Positions 7,650 to 16,600 of a stretch of DNA of 23,306 nucleotides are shown one piece after another. The stretch is from Caldifarciminota bacterium UBA5631 (GTDB lineage Bacteria; Hydrothermota; Hydrothermia; UBA1063). Where the stretch lies: contig DIJZ01000013.1 of assembly GCA_002421425.1 (NCBI GenBank), positions 1-23,306 on the forward strand, written 5' to 3'. A model generated the notes under the pieces. That model was not told the DNA's origin. It ran no database searches and saw only the letters and a list, made by a program, of their open reading frames with translations. Each line of letters begins with the position of its first letter. The first letter of the stretch is position 1. A program made the position numbers and the translations under genes.

Positions 7650-8240
7650 ATGAAAATGGATAGTGTAATTATCCTGGGAAAACCCGATGTGAAAAGGGGA
7701 GTACCAGTAATGACTGCCCTTGCTCAAAGAGCATCGGTTAGGGAGTTTGATTCCGTTGAGATTTCTTTGAAGGATCTATCGGACCTGTTGTGGGCAGCTA
7801 ATGGTGTAAATAGACCTGAGGAAGGTAAAAGGACTGCTCCTTCTGCACAAAATGCCCAGGATGTTGATATTTTCGTTTTCACAAAAGATGCGGTGCTTTT
7901 CTATAATGCGATGAAGCATCAGCTGGAATTGGTTACCGATGGTGACCACCGGGATCTGCTTGCAGGGAAGCAGGTAGAATCTCTGAAGGCTCCTGTTTTT
8001 CTACTTCTTGTATCGGATATTTCAAGATTTCGCTTTGGAGAGGAAGAATTAAAAATACAATGGGGGGCGATTGATGCGGGTATGGTGGCTGAAAATATTT
8101 TGATTTTCTGTGCGTCTGAGGGTTTTCAAACGCGTCCACGGGCATGGATGGACAGGAATAAGATAAAAGCTCTGCTGAAGCTGCGGGATACTCAGATCCC
8201 TGTCCTTAATTTGCCGGTCTCAGCGAGAAGCACAAGATAG
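7650..8240 (+). CDS. Nitroreductase-family FMN oxidoreductase (SagB/ThcOx-like)
   Basis: A 196-residue flavoprotein of the nitroreductase superfamily. RASVREFD (27-34) is the FMN-phosphate-binding RxSxRxF motif; LLWAANGVNR (46-55) and RTAPSAQNAQ (61-70) are typical of the SagB/ThcOx-like subgroup. AGMVAENILIFCASEGFQT (143-161) is the helix before the family's second flavin-contact segment. Proteins of this subgroup are FMN-dependent dehydrogenases or reductases of unknown physiological substrate. Strong SD GGAGGA (7634-7639) and an extended -10 support the start. No signal peptide is visible. The C-terminus is odd: after VLNLPV the family normally continues G-Y-P, but here it reads SARSTR and stops, whereas the -1 frame continues with G-L-S (see findings). 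The next gene follows 60 bases later. Confidence 0.82.
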   Translation: MKMDSVIILGKPDVKRGVPVMTALAQRASVREFDSVEISLKDLSDLLWAANGVNRPEEGKRTAPSAQNAQDVDIFVFTKDAVLFYNAMKHQLELVTDGDHRDLLAGKQVESLKAPVFLLLVSDISRFRFGEEELKIQWGAIDAGMVAENILIFCASEGFQTRPRAWMDRNKIKALLKLRDTQIPVLNLPVSARSTR

Positions 8241-8250
8241 TAAGCTCTCT

Positions 8251-8278
8251 GAACTATTACCCCGGGTTCTGCGTCTAA
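8251..8278 (+). promoter_or_regulatory. Possible ECF (sigma-E-type) promoter before the Spy-like gene
   Basis: GAACT (8251-8255) and GTCTAA (8273-8278) are separated by 17 bp, resembling the GAACTT / TCTAA pattern of extracytoplasmic-function sigma promoters. The position immediately before a gene for an envelope-stress protein makes it plausible. ECF promoters vary between lineages, so this is a weak call. Confidence 0.3.
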
Positions 8279-8300
8279 CAAGTATCGAGGAGGTGAAAAA

Positions 8301-8744
8301 ATGTTAGGGATAATACTGAGCATGATGTTAGTAGGTCAGATGATGGGAGCTCCTGAAGAGCCCCCTTTTGACTTTTATTTTGGAACTCTGAGGAATAGGA
8401 AGATTGCATCGGAAATAGGCCTCACTGCTGACCAGCAGAAAAAGATTAATGATATTCACTACTCATATGCCAAGAAACTTGTTGATCTTAGGGCGGAAGT
8501 CCAGCGTAAGAATATCGACCTCAACAGAATAATTGAGTCGGAGAGCTATAAAAAAGAAGAGTTGGAATCTCTTCTTAACGAAATTGGAAGTCTCGAGGCA
8601 CAAATTAGATTGAATAGAATTATGGAATTATCAGAAATCCGGAAGGTCCTCACGAACGAACAGAGGGAAAAACTAAGAGAGTTAATGAGAAAACAGATGG
8701 AACGAAGGCGCGATAAACGTCAGGAACCCAAATCTCTTAAATAG
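8301..8744 (+). CDS. Spy/CpxP-like periplasmic LTxxQ-motif protein
   Basis: A 147-residue, charged, predicted all-helical protein with a short hydrophobic signal peptide (residues 1-17, cleavage probably near MMGAP). It carries two LTxxQ motifs, LTADQQKKI (41-49) and LTNEQREKL (117-125), the hallmark of the Spy/CpxP/heavy-metal-sensor family. Such proteins are periplasmic chaperones or stress sensors that form cradle-shaped dimers. The basic tail (RKQMERRRDKRQ) is lineage-specific. A strong SD (GGAGGTG, 8289-8295) sits just before the start. It lies 60 bases after the nitroreductase and is followed by a strong intrinsic terminator, so it ends the unit. A possible separate stress promoter lies directly upstream. 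Ligand or partner unknown. Confidence 0.78.
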   Translation: MLGIILSMMLVGQMMGAPEEPPFDFYFGTLRNRKIASEIGLTADQQKKINDIHYSYAKKLVDLRAEVQRKNIDLNRIIESESYKKEELESLLNEIGSLEAQIRLNRIMELSEIRKVLTNEQREKLRELMRKQMERRRDKRQEPKSLK

Positions 8745-8767
8745 TAGTACTGTGGGATTCATTTACG

Positions 8768-8815
8768 ATGAAAAGAAGGGGGGATTATCCCCCTCTTTTC
8801 ATATATTTGCTTTTT
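8768..8815 (+). terminator. Intrinsic terminator after the Spy-like gene
   Basis: ATGAAAAG (8768-8775) pairs with CTTTTCAT (8795-8802), and AGGGGG (8777-8782) with CCCCCT (8789-8794). This is a 14-bp stem with one bulged A and a 6-nt loop, followed by a T-rich tail ending in TTTTT (8811-8815). It is the clearest terminator in the window. Confidence 0.85.
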
Positions 8816-8816
8816 A

Positions 8817-8845
8817 TTGAATAAGCAAGGATTCTTGTTTATAAT
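8817..8845 (+). promoter_or_regulatory. Sigma-70-type promoter of the GGDEF gene (leaderless)
   Basis: TTGAAT (8817-8822), exactly 17 bp, TATAAT (8840-8845). The ATG at 8855 is nine bases beyond the -10, so the expected start of transcription (about 8851-8854) leaves essentially no leader, and no SD is present. Confidence 0.7.
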
Positions 8846-8854
8846 CTTATTAAG

Positions 8855-9880
8855 ATGGAAAAGGAACAACTTAGAAGGATTCTGAAGGCACTGGTTAAAA
8901 TCAGTCAGGATATTAATACCCTGAAACCTCTGGAAGTCTTGCTTGGGCAGATTGTAAGACTTGCTGATACTCTCTTGTCCACGAGTTATTCCAGTATTAT
9001 TCTTGTGGACGAAGAGACAATGCAGTGGACGCGGGGAGCCACTACGGACCCTATTCACAGAGAAAACATCCACAAATATGTCAGAGATAGGGGAGCTACT
9101 TATACCATTGTGAAAACGAGAAAGCCATTGGTAGTAAACGACGTTACGAAGAGTGAGTTTGGTGGGCACCCCTTCGTGAAGGAATCTGGAGTCTATTCCT
9201 TTATGGGAACTCCTATCATTCACTCTGAGAAAGTAATTGCCGTGCTTTACACCTTTTCCAGAAAACCGCGAACATTCACTCCCGAAGAACTTGAACTCCT
9301 TAAGTTCCTTGCAGAGCAAGCTGCTGTTGCCATAAATAACGTCAGACTCTACGAGAAAATCAACGAAAAATCAATAAAGGATGAGCTAACCGGGCTCTAC
9401 AATTATATTTACCTGAAAACAATTCTCGAGAGGGAATTAGAGAAGCTTAATAAAGGTCAGGAGAAGGTATCCTCTCTTATGCATCTGGATCTGGATGATT
9501 TCTCTGAAGTGAATCAACACTATGGAGTGAAGATTGGAGATGAAGTTCTGAAGTATGTTGCGTTTATTGTGGCAAGCAATATTAGAAAAATTGATGTGGC
9601 AGCGAGATACGGAGGCGACGAGTTCCTGATTTTTCTCGATGGGATAGATGAATACGAAGGTAAGCTTCATGCCGAGAAGATTTTGAACAAGATACGGCTG
9701 GAACCCATTACTTTTGGAAAAATTAAGTTTACCATTACTGCAAGTATCGGCGTCACAAGTGTGAGGAAAAATAAGGACCTTGACACTATAATGAAAGAAG
9801 TCGATATTGCCCTTCTTGAAGCTAAGAGAAAGGGTAAGAACGGCGTCGAGCTGGCATCAAGTATATTTAGACCGGAGTAA
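8855..9880 (+). CDS. GAF-domain diguanylate cyclase (GGDEF)
   Basis: A 341-residue soluble protein: a GAF sensor domain (about 24-165) joined by a short helix to a GGDEF domain (about 172-335). The GGDEF signature is intact (RYGGDEF, 251-257), with DELTGLYN (176-183) at the domain start and acidic metal ligands in LDLDDF (211-216). The inhibitory I-site RxxD is present as RKID (244-247), five residues before GGDEF. An active, product-inhibited cyclase making c-di-GMP from two GTP is therefore expected. In the usual F-K-x-I-N-D stretch the D is Q (VNQHYG). The GAF ligand is unknown. The gene has its own near-consensus promoter with virtually no leader, and ends seven bases before tRNA-Pro. No c-di-GMP effector is seen nearby. 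Confidence 0.92.
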   Translation: MEKEQLRRILKALVKISQDINTLKPLEVLLGQIVRLADTLLSTSYSSIILVDEETMQWTRGATTDPIHRENIHKYVRDRGATYTIVKTRKPLVVNDVTKSEFGGHPFVKESGVYSFMGTPIIHSEKVIAVLYTFSRKPRTFTPEELELLKFLAEQAAVAINNVRLYEKINEKSIKDELTGLYNYIYLKTILERELEKLNKGQEKVSSLMHLDLDDFSEVNQHYGVKIGDEVLKYVAFIVASNIRKIDVAARYGGDEFLIFLDGIDEYEGKLHAEKILNKIRLEPITFGKIKFTITASIGVTSVRKNKDLDTIMKEVDIALLEAKRKGKNGVELASSIFRPE

Positions 9881-9887
9881 AGTTTAT

Positions 9888-9961
9888 CGGGGCGTAGCGC
9901 AGCTTGGTAGCGCGCCTGGTTCGGGACCAGGAAGTCGGAGGTTCAAGTCCTCTCGCCCCGA
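9888..9961 (+). tRNA. tRNA-Pro (anticodon CGG)
   Basis: A complete 74-nt cloverleaf. The acceptor stem CGGGGCG (9888-9894) pairs with CGCCCCG (9954-9960), with discriminator A at 9961 and no encoded CCA. The D-stem is GCGC/GCGC, the anticodon stem CCTGG (9915-9919)/CCAGG (9927-9931) with loop TTCGGGA (9920-9926) giving anticodon CGG. The T-arm is GGAGG-TTCAAGT-CCTCT. It reads proline codon CCG. It lies seven bases after the GGDEF gene and immediately before the defence module. Confidence 0.96.
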
Positions 9962-9983
9962 CTTTGAATAAAGTTTAGATTGA

Positions 9984-10017
9984 TTTAATTAGAAGTGTTA
10001 ATTTCCCCCTAATTAAA
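9984..10017. repeat. 9-bp perfect inverted repeat in tRNA-helicase spacer
   Basis: TTTAATTAG (9984-9992) and CTAATTAAA (10009-10017) are perfect reverse complements separated by 16 bases. No T-run follows. It could be an operator, a weak processing hairpin for the tRNA transcript, or chance in A+T-rich DNA. The rest of the 332-base gap (9962-10293) holds no convincing gene. Confidence 0.4.
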
Positions 10018-10241
10018 GAAAATCTCAGCAAACATGCAGCGTTAAGCAAATCCTTTACAAGCACAAAAGGCAAAGTGAAAATATGTTTTCGACGAACTTA
10101 GTTTCATAAAGGTAGTTTCCCATAAAGAGCAAATATCAAGATTTGACCTGAAGGAGTCTATTTAGGGAAGCTTTTCATACTTTTTAATCCTTTACATTAG
10201 GCTAACTTTATGCTATTGCGGATTTATATGCAAAATTGAAG

Positions 10242-10270
10242 TTGAAAAAATGCAAGATTGACGCAATAAT
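10242..10270 (+). promoter_or_regulatory. Probable promoter of the helicase/methyltransferase operon
   Basis: TTGAAA (10242-10247), 17 bp, AATAAT (10265-10270): five of six matches in each box. Transcription would begin near 10277, giving a leader of about 20 nt before ATG 10297. The surroundings are A+T-rich, so chance matches are possible. Confidence 0.45.
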
Positions 10271-10296
10271 TTTATTTAAGACAACTGAATGCTTTG

Positions 10297-13200
10297 ATGG
10301 GCAATTTTATCACAAATAGTGGTACAAAACAACTCAAAAACAGGATCTTAGAACTGATTCCACAGTGTGAAGAATTAAAAATTCTCGTGGGCTTCTTTTA
10401 CTTTTCAGGTCTAAAAGAGCTTTATGAAGGCCTTAAGAATAACCCCAATATAAAGTTGAAAGTTCTTGTTGGTATGAACGTTGACAGGGTAAACTACGGT
10501 CTTATTGAATATTCCGATGACCCTACCGCTTCAGATGATGAAAGAGTAAGCAAATTCTTCGAGTCGATAAAGAAATCCACAAACACAGAAATTTTTGATA
10601 CAAGGGATTTTTACGAACAGGTGAAATTTTTTATTCAGCTGATAAAAGAGGGTAGATTAGTTCTTAGAAAGACATTCAAGCCTAACCACTCAAAACTTTA
10701 CATATTTAAGTTAGGTCCTGCGCAGGTAGGAAGGAGAGCGTTATTCGTTACCGGCAGCAGTAATCTCACATCCGCCGGTCTAACTCAGGAGCAGGAATTT
10801 AATGTAGAAATAAGCGACTATGGAGTGGAAGAGGCAGAAAGTTATTTTGATAGTCTCTGGAAGGATGCTGTTAAAGTAACGGAAAAAGATGAACTCAAAG
10901 AAAGGCTTATTGAGATACTCGAGAAAGAGACCCTGATAAAAGAACTTACACCCTTTGAAGCATATGTCCTTGTATTAAAAAGTTACCTTGAGACTTTTAT
11001 CCCAAAAGATATTAGTGAAGATGCGATAAAATATATCTTAGTCAAAAACGGCTTTCAACCTTATCGTTATCAAATAGATGCTGTAAAGCAAGCTTTGGAT
11101 ATAATAGATAAAAACAATGGAGTTATAATAGCGGATGTTGTTGGCTTAGGTAAGACAATAATTGCATGTTTGGTTGCAAGACAGTTAAGAAAGCGTGGTA
11201 TTGTGTTGTGTCCCCCGGGGATCCTGGGTGATGAAAAACTTGAAAGGTCAGGTTGGAAATGGTATCTTGAAAAATTTGGGTTATACGATTGGCGAGCCGA
11301 ATCAATAGGCAGACTTGATAATGAAGACTTTGTTAAATCTCTAAATGAGTTAAGGGATATTGAAGTAATAATAGTTGATGAAGCACACCGATTTCGAAAC
11401 GAAGACACTAAATCGTATGAGCAATTGAAAAATATATGCAGAAGTAAGACAGTTATCTTGCTTACTGCAACACCGTTCAATAACCGTCCTGGTGATATTC
11501 TTTCGCTGTTGAAATTGTTCGTAACCCCCAAAAAATCTACTATAACTTTAGAGAATAACCTTGCTGATAAATTCAGAATTTTTAAATCGGTATTCGATAA
11601 GCTCGGGTATATAAAGAAGTATTACGATTCCCCTGTTGAAGAGAAAAAGAAAAAAGCACAGGATTATTACTTCGCATTGTTTGGAACTGGTGGAATTGAA
11701 TTAGAAGCAGTGAAGAAAAGGGCTAATTATCTAGCAAAAGAAATCAGGGATGTTATTGAACCGGTTACCATAAGGAGAAACCGTCTTGATTTGCTGAAGA
11801 ATCCATACTACAAAGATGAGGTTAAAGAACTGACAAGAGTTGCTGATCCACAAGAATGGTTCTTCGAGTTATCAAAAGCGCAGTTAGAGTTTTACGAAAA
11901 AGTCATAAATTATTTCACTTATCCCAGAGAAGATGGCGCGTTTAAGGGTGCAATATACAGGCCGTTTTTGTACAAAGTTGATCTGGAAGATGTTGAAAAC
12001 AACAAGCTTTCTGAAGAAGATAACCGTAGGTATCAGCAACAATTTAATCTTTATGATTTTATGCGAAGGTTGCTGGTCAAAAGATTTGAGAGTTCCTTTG
12101 GGGCATTTGAGAAGAGTATTGAGAATTTCGAAACAGTAACCAAGCATTGTCAAGAGTTTATAAACAAGACTGGAAAATTTATTCTTGACAGAGACCTATT
12201 AGAAAAAATTTACACCTTAGAGATTGACGATATTGAAAAAGAACTTCAAGAATATGCTCAAAGGATTACAAAGGGCGAGTATCCCAAAAACCGAGAAATT
12301 TACGAAATTGATGAGTTCAAATATAAAGAAGAATTTCTTGGTGACATAGAATCTGATATTGAATTGTTTGAAAACATTTTGAGAATTCTCAATGAACTTG
12401 ACCTTGTTGGCAATGATCCGAAGCTTAAGTGTCTGATAAATAAAGTAAAGGCGTGGAGAGAAACTGAACCACAAAGAAAAATTGTCATATTCTCAGAATA
12501 TCTTGATACAATAAATTACCTAAAAGAGCCGTTAAGGAGCGATTTTAAAAACAGAGTCTTAGTTGTTGAAGGCAATCTTTCGAAGAACAAAATAGAGGAA
12601 ATTAACAGAAATTTTGATGCCTCTTATTCTATTGAGAAGCAAAAAAACGATTACGACATACTTCTTTGCACCGATAAAATCTCAGAGGGATTTAATCTCA
12701 GTCGGGCCGGATTGGTTATTAACTATGACATTCCATGGAATCCAGTGCGTGTAATACAAAGGGTGGGAAGAATCAACCGTATCGGTAAGAAAGTCTTTGA
12801 TGAGATTTACATAGCAAACTTTTTTCCAACTGAACGCGGTGCTGAATTGGTTAAGTCCAGAGAAATCGCAGCTCAGAAAATGTTCTTAATCCATAATGCT
12901 CTGGGTGAGGATGCTAAAATCTTCGATATTGATGAGGAGCCCACACCTTCTGACTTGTACCAGAGAATTCAACTAAATCCAGACAAAATTGAATCTGAAA
13001 GTTTTTATACGAGGGTTTTAAATGAATTTGAGGAAATAAAGAAGAACAACCCTGAAGTTATTAATAAAATCAAGGACTGTCCACCGAGAATAAAGGTTGC
13101 AAAACGCTCTGATAGGGATGAACTCTTGGTATTCATTAGAACAAGGAAGCTTTATATTCAAAAGATTGACTACGATTTAAAACAGAATGCAAAACAGGTA

Positions 13201-13665
13201 AAGCCACAGCCAGTCATCCTTGAAGATGTTTTAGATAGAATTCGTTGCGCTAAAGACGAGCAAACCATTGAATTAAGCGACGAGTTCTGGGGTAATTACG
13301 AGATCGTAAAAGCGCTTAGGGAAGAAAGGATACCAATGCCTGAACAAAGCTTGGAACAAAGAGCCTTTAACAAAATTCAAACTCTGATAAGTTTGAACAA
13401 GGAGGAATTAATCCCATTTAAAGATTTCCTGAGAATGCTCCGCGAAGATATAGTTGATTACGGTACACTATCTGACTATACTTTGCGGAGGATTACCAAT
13501 CTTAAGCATAATGAAAGTGAATTAAAGGAAACTATTCGGGAATTAGAAAAGTTAAGGGTTGAACTTGGTGAAAATTATTTGATAAAAGAGAAAGAGCAAA
13601 GTAAAAGTCTTTATAAAGAAATAATTATTGCAATCGAAAATCGGAAAGGATTATGCGATGGGTAA
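10297..13665 (+). CDS. PLD-nuclease/SNF2-family helicase fusion, restriction/defence protein
   Basis: An 1122-residue protein from ATG 10297 (an in-frame TTG is the codon just before). The N-terminal ~190 residues form a PLD domain: HSK (H131, K133), GSSN (N156 last) and E167 match the H-K-N-E set of BfiI-type PLD nucleases, while the aspartate of the full HKD motif is absent. Residues ~250-850 are a superfamily-2 SNF2-type helicase: GLGKT (283-287), DEAH (361-364), TATP (390-393), SEGFNLS, and QRVGRINR (821-828). A long charged insert separates the two RecA lobes, and the C-terminus is coiled-coil-like. It probably translocates on DNA with ATP and cleaves through the PLD domain. It overlaps the methyltransferase gene by 8 bases. 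The fusion recalls NgoAVII/CglI (PLD nuclease plus helicase) and DISARM DrmD, but no DrmA/B/C is present. No SD is visible. The pair is A+T-richer than its flanks. Confidence 0.85.
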   Translation: MGNFITNSGTKQLKNRILELIPQCEELKILVGFFYFSGLKELYEGLKNNPNIKLKVLVGMNVDRVNYGLIEYSDDPTASDDERVSKFFESIKKSTNTEIFDTRDFYEQVKFFIQLIKEGRLVLRKTFKPNHSKLYIFKLGPAQVGRRALFVTGSSNLTSAGLTQEQEFNVEISDYGVEEAESYFDSLWKDAVKVTEKDELKERLIEILEKETLIKELTPFEAYVLVLKSYLETFIPKDISEDAIKYILVKNGFQPYRYQIDAVKQALDIIDKNNGVIIADVVGLGKTIIACLVARQLRKRGIVLCPPGILGDEKLERSGWKWYLEKFGLYDWRAESIGRLDNEDFVKSLNELRDIEVIIVDEAHRFRNEDTKSYEQLKNICRSKTVILLTATPFNNRPGDILSLLKLFVTPKKSTITLENNLADKFRIFKSVFDKLGYIKKYYDSPVEEKKKKAQDYYFALFGTGGIELEAVKKRANYLAKEIRDVIEPVTIRRNRLDLLKNPYYKDEVKELTRVADPQEWFFELSKAQLEFYEKVINYFTYPREDGAFKGAIYRPFLYKVDLEDVENNKLSEEDNRRYQQQFNLYDFMRRLLVKRFESSFGAFEKSIENFETVTKHCQEFINKTGKFILDRDLLEKIYTLEIDDIEKELQEYAQRITKGEYPKNREIYEIDEFKYKEEFLGDIESDIELFENILRILNELDLVGNDPKLKCLINKVKAWRETEPQRKIVIFSEYLDTINYLKEPLRSDFKNRVLVVEGNLSKNKIEEINRNFDASYSIEKQKNDYDILLCTDKISEGFNLSRAGLVINYDIPWNPVRVIQRVGRINRIGKKVFDEIYIANFFPTERGAELVKSREIAAQKMFLIHNALGEDAKIFDIDEEPTPSDLYQRIQLNPDKIESESFYTRVLNEFEEIKKNNPEVINKIKDCPPRIKVAKRSDRDELLVFIRTRKLYIQKIDYDLKQNAKQVKPQPVILEDVLDRIRCAKDEQTIELSDEFWGNYEIVKALREERIPMPEQSLEQRAFNKIQTLISLNKEELIPFKDFLRMLREDIVDYGTLSDYTLRRITNLKHNESELKETIRELEKLRVELGENYLIKEKEQSKSLYKEIIIAIENRKGLCDG

Positions 13666-16600
13666 AGAAATTCTACAAGAAATTATTGAAGATTTCTCAA
13701 TTGAAGGATTCATAAACTTCTTTAGAAACAAAAATAGCAATTTCAGACCCACAAGAGTTGATCTATCAGAGTACAATGATGAGGATTTTGCTTCTGGAGA
13801 AAAAATTGGTGAGATTAAATTCCCAGATAGTTATTTTATTGTCTGCTCTTTTAAGGTATTAAAAGAACTTACTGAGCGTTCTGGTAAGAAAAAACAATAT
13901 GAACTTGGAAAGAAAGTATTGAGACAGAATAATGCTGATGGGGGTATTTTTATTTTTAATGCTGAGAATGGAAATTTTAGGTTTTCACTTATATATACCG
14001 AATATCAGGGCACAAGAAAGAAGTACAGTTTGTTCAGAAGATTTACTTACTTTGTTAGTTCGCGTCTTACAAATAAAACGTTTCTCAAACAGGTTGGAGA
14101 AAGCGATTTTTCATCCCTCGAAAGAATTAAAGAGGCATTCAGTGTCGAACCGGTTACAAAGCAGTTCTATCAGGAGATTGCGAACTGGTATTTCTGGGCT
14201 GTCAAAGTAGCAAGATTTCCAAAAGATGCTGAAGAAATACCGAATGGGAGAAATATAGCAGTTATAAGGTTAATAACGAGGCTAATTTTTATTTGGTTTA
14301 TGAAAGAGAAAAGACTTGTTCCAGATGAACTCTTTGACGAGAAAGTTATTTCAAATATTTTAAAAGACTTCACACCCAACAGTGACAACTATTACAAAGC
14401 CATTTTACAAAACCTCTTCTTTGCGACTTTAAACACTAAGAGAGAAGATAGAAGGTTCAGGAGCGACAAACGTGGTTATAGTGGATATAACACGGATTTT
14501 GGGAACCACAATGTTTTCCGGTATGAGAATTTATTCAAAAATAGTGAGGAAGTCATTGAGAAATATTTTATGCCAATTCCATTTTTGAATGGTGGGTTAT
14601 TTGAATGCCTCGACTACAAATCAAAGAATATGGAGGAGCGGAAGTATATTGATGGCTTTACTGATGTTAAAGCTCATCAACCATCAGTACCCAATTTTTT
14701 ATTTTTCTCGGAAGGTGAAACCGTTGATCTATCGGATGACTACAATGATGAAAAATACGAAAGGACATTAGTTAAGGGGTTGATTAAAATACTCCAGCAA
14801 TATAATTTCACCGTTGATGAAAACGAGCCAGATGACGTTGAAATTGCATTAGATCCCGAACTCCTTGGCAAGATTTTTGAGAATTTGCTTGCATCATATA
14901 ATCCAGAAACAGCAACTACAGCGAGGAAGGCCACCGGTAGCTATTATACACCAAGGGAAATTGTTGATTTTATGGTTGATGAAAGTTTAAAGGAATACTT
15001 CAAAACGAATATTACCGATATAGATGAAGAAAATCTGGAAAAGCTTTTTTCAAAGGAAGATTCTTCAAACCCCTTTGATAGTGAGACGACATCAAAATTA
15101 ATTGAGTTGATTGATTCTCTGAGAGTTGTTGATCCTGCTGTGGGTAGCGGTGCGTTCCCGATGCGGATATTAAGCAAGTTGGTTTTTCTTCTGCACAAAT
15201 TGGACCCTGAAAATACCCATTGGAAAAAGGTTCAGATAGAGGGCGTTGAAAAGAGTGTAAAAGACCCAGTTTTACAAAAGGAACTTATTGAAAAAGTAGA
15301 GCGACGATTCAAAGAAAAGAACCCAGATTACGGAAGAAAGCTTTACCTAATAGAAAAGTGTATTTATGGAGTTGATATTCAACAAATAGCCGTTGAAATT
15401 GCAAAGTTAAGGTTTTTTATTTCACTTCTGGTGGATGAAGAAGTCGACTTCAGTAAGACTGATGAGAACTATGGGATCGAACCATTACCTAATCTCGATT
15501 TTAAAATAATGCAAGGCAATAGTCTCGTATCGACATTTTATGGTTTAGATTTTAAATCCAAAGCCGGAAGCGGTGAATTACCTGGATTTTACGGATTTGA
15601 TGAGAAATTAAAGGAGTTGGTGAAGGAATTTGAGGATTTAAAAGAACAATATCAAAATGAGTCTGATGTAGAGAAAAAGCGTGAATTAAGATTAAGGATC
15701 GACGAAAAAATATTAGCGATATTTGAAGAGAAATTGAAGCAACACCTTCCAGAGTTGAGAAGAATTGAAGAAAAGGCAATGGATCTTCCAAAACAAGAAC
15801 AAAGGGTTGAATATATAAGATCGGAAAAGCGTAAGTTATTTGATAGAATTGGGATTGATTTGGAAAAAGCAAAGGAGGAATTGATCGCTTATACTGAAGG
15901 AAGAAAGGATAAAAACTTCTTCTTGTGGGACATTTATTTTGCTGAGGTTTTCGCAGAAAAAGGAGGATTTGATATAGTTATCGGAAATCCGCCCCATGGG
16001 GCGGATATTGGAAGTTATCGGGAATATATTGAAAAACATTACAAGTTTTATGAGAGGAGAAAAAATTCGGCTTCCATCTTCATCGAGAAGGGTTATGAAC
16101 TTCTGATCGATAACGGTGTTTTGTCTTATGTAGTTCCTAAATCAATTACATTTGTTGATAGTTGGGAAAAGCCGAGGAGGCTTGTGTATAAACTTAACAA
16201 GTTGCTTACTTTAATTGATATTAGTAAAGCTTTTGAAAATGTGAGGCTAGAGCAAGTAGTTTTAATAGGTAAAAAGGCCCAATCTGAAGAATATTCCTAT
16301 AAGGCTGGTGATTTTTGGAGTAATATCGTAAATATTAGATATAAGATTGACGCAAATACAATAGCAATGTTGGGAATATTGCCTATTTATGTTGATGAGT
16401 TGAAGTTGAGAATACTAAAAAAACTTTTCGATAATAGTGTGGAACTTCTTAAGATTACAGAAACTTTTAGAGGGTTGCCTTTTCAAAAAAAGATTGCAAA
16501 AAGTGGGCATCCTATTTTGAGAGGCCGAAACATACACAAATACAGGATTTTTGGACATATAGATTTCGTTGATTTGAGTCAAAGAGATCTTGCGAGAGAG

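Noticed and set aside
7639..7653. Four-codon leader ORF (ATG TTT GTA ATA TGA) overlapping the nitroreductase start
   Set aside because: It is too short to support and its ATG falls inside the SD region of the real gene; chance is the simplest explanation.
8759..9319. 186-residue minus-strand reading frame opposite the GGDEF gene
   Set aside because: It covers the terminator and the GAF domain coding region and has no domain signature or SD. It is a shadow of the real gene.
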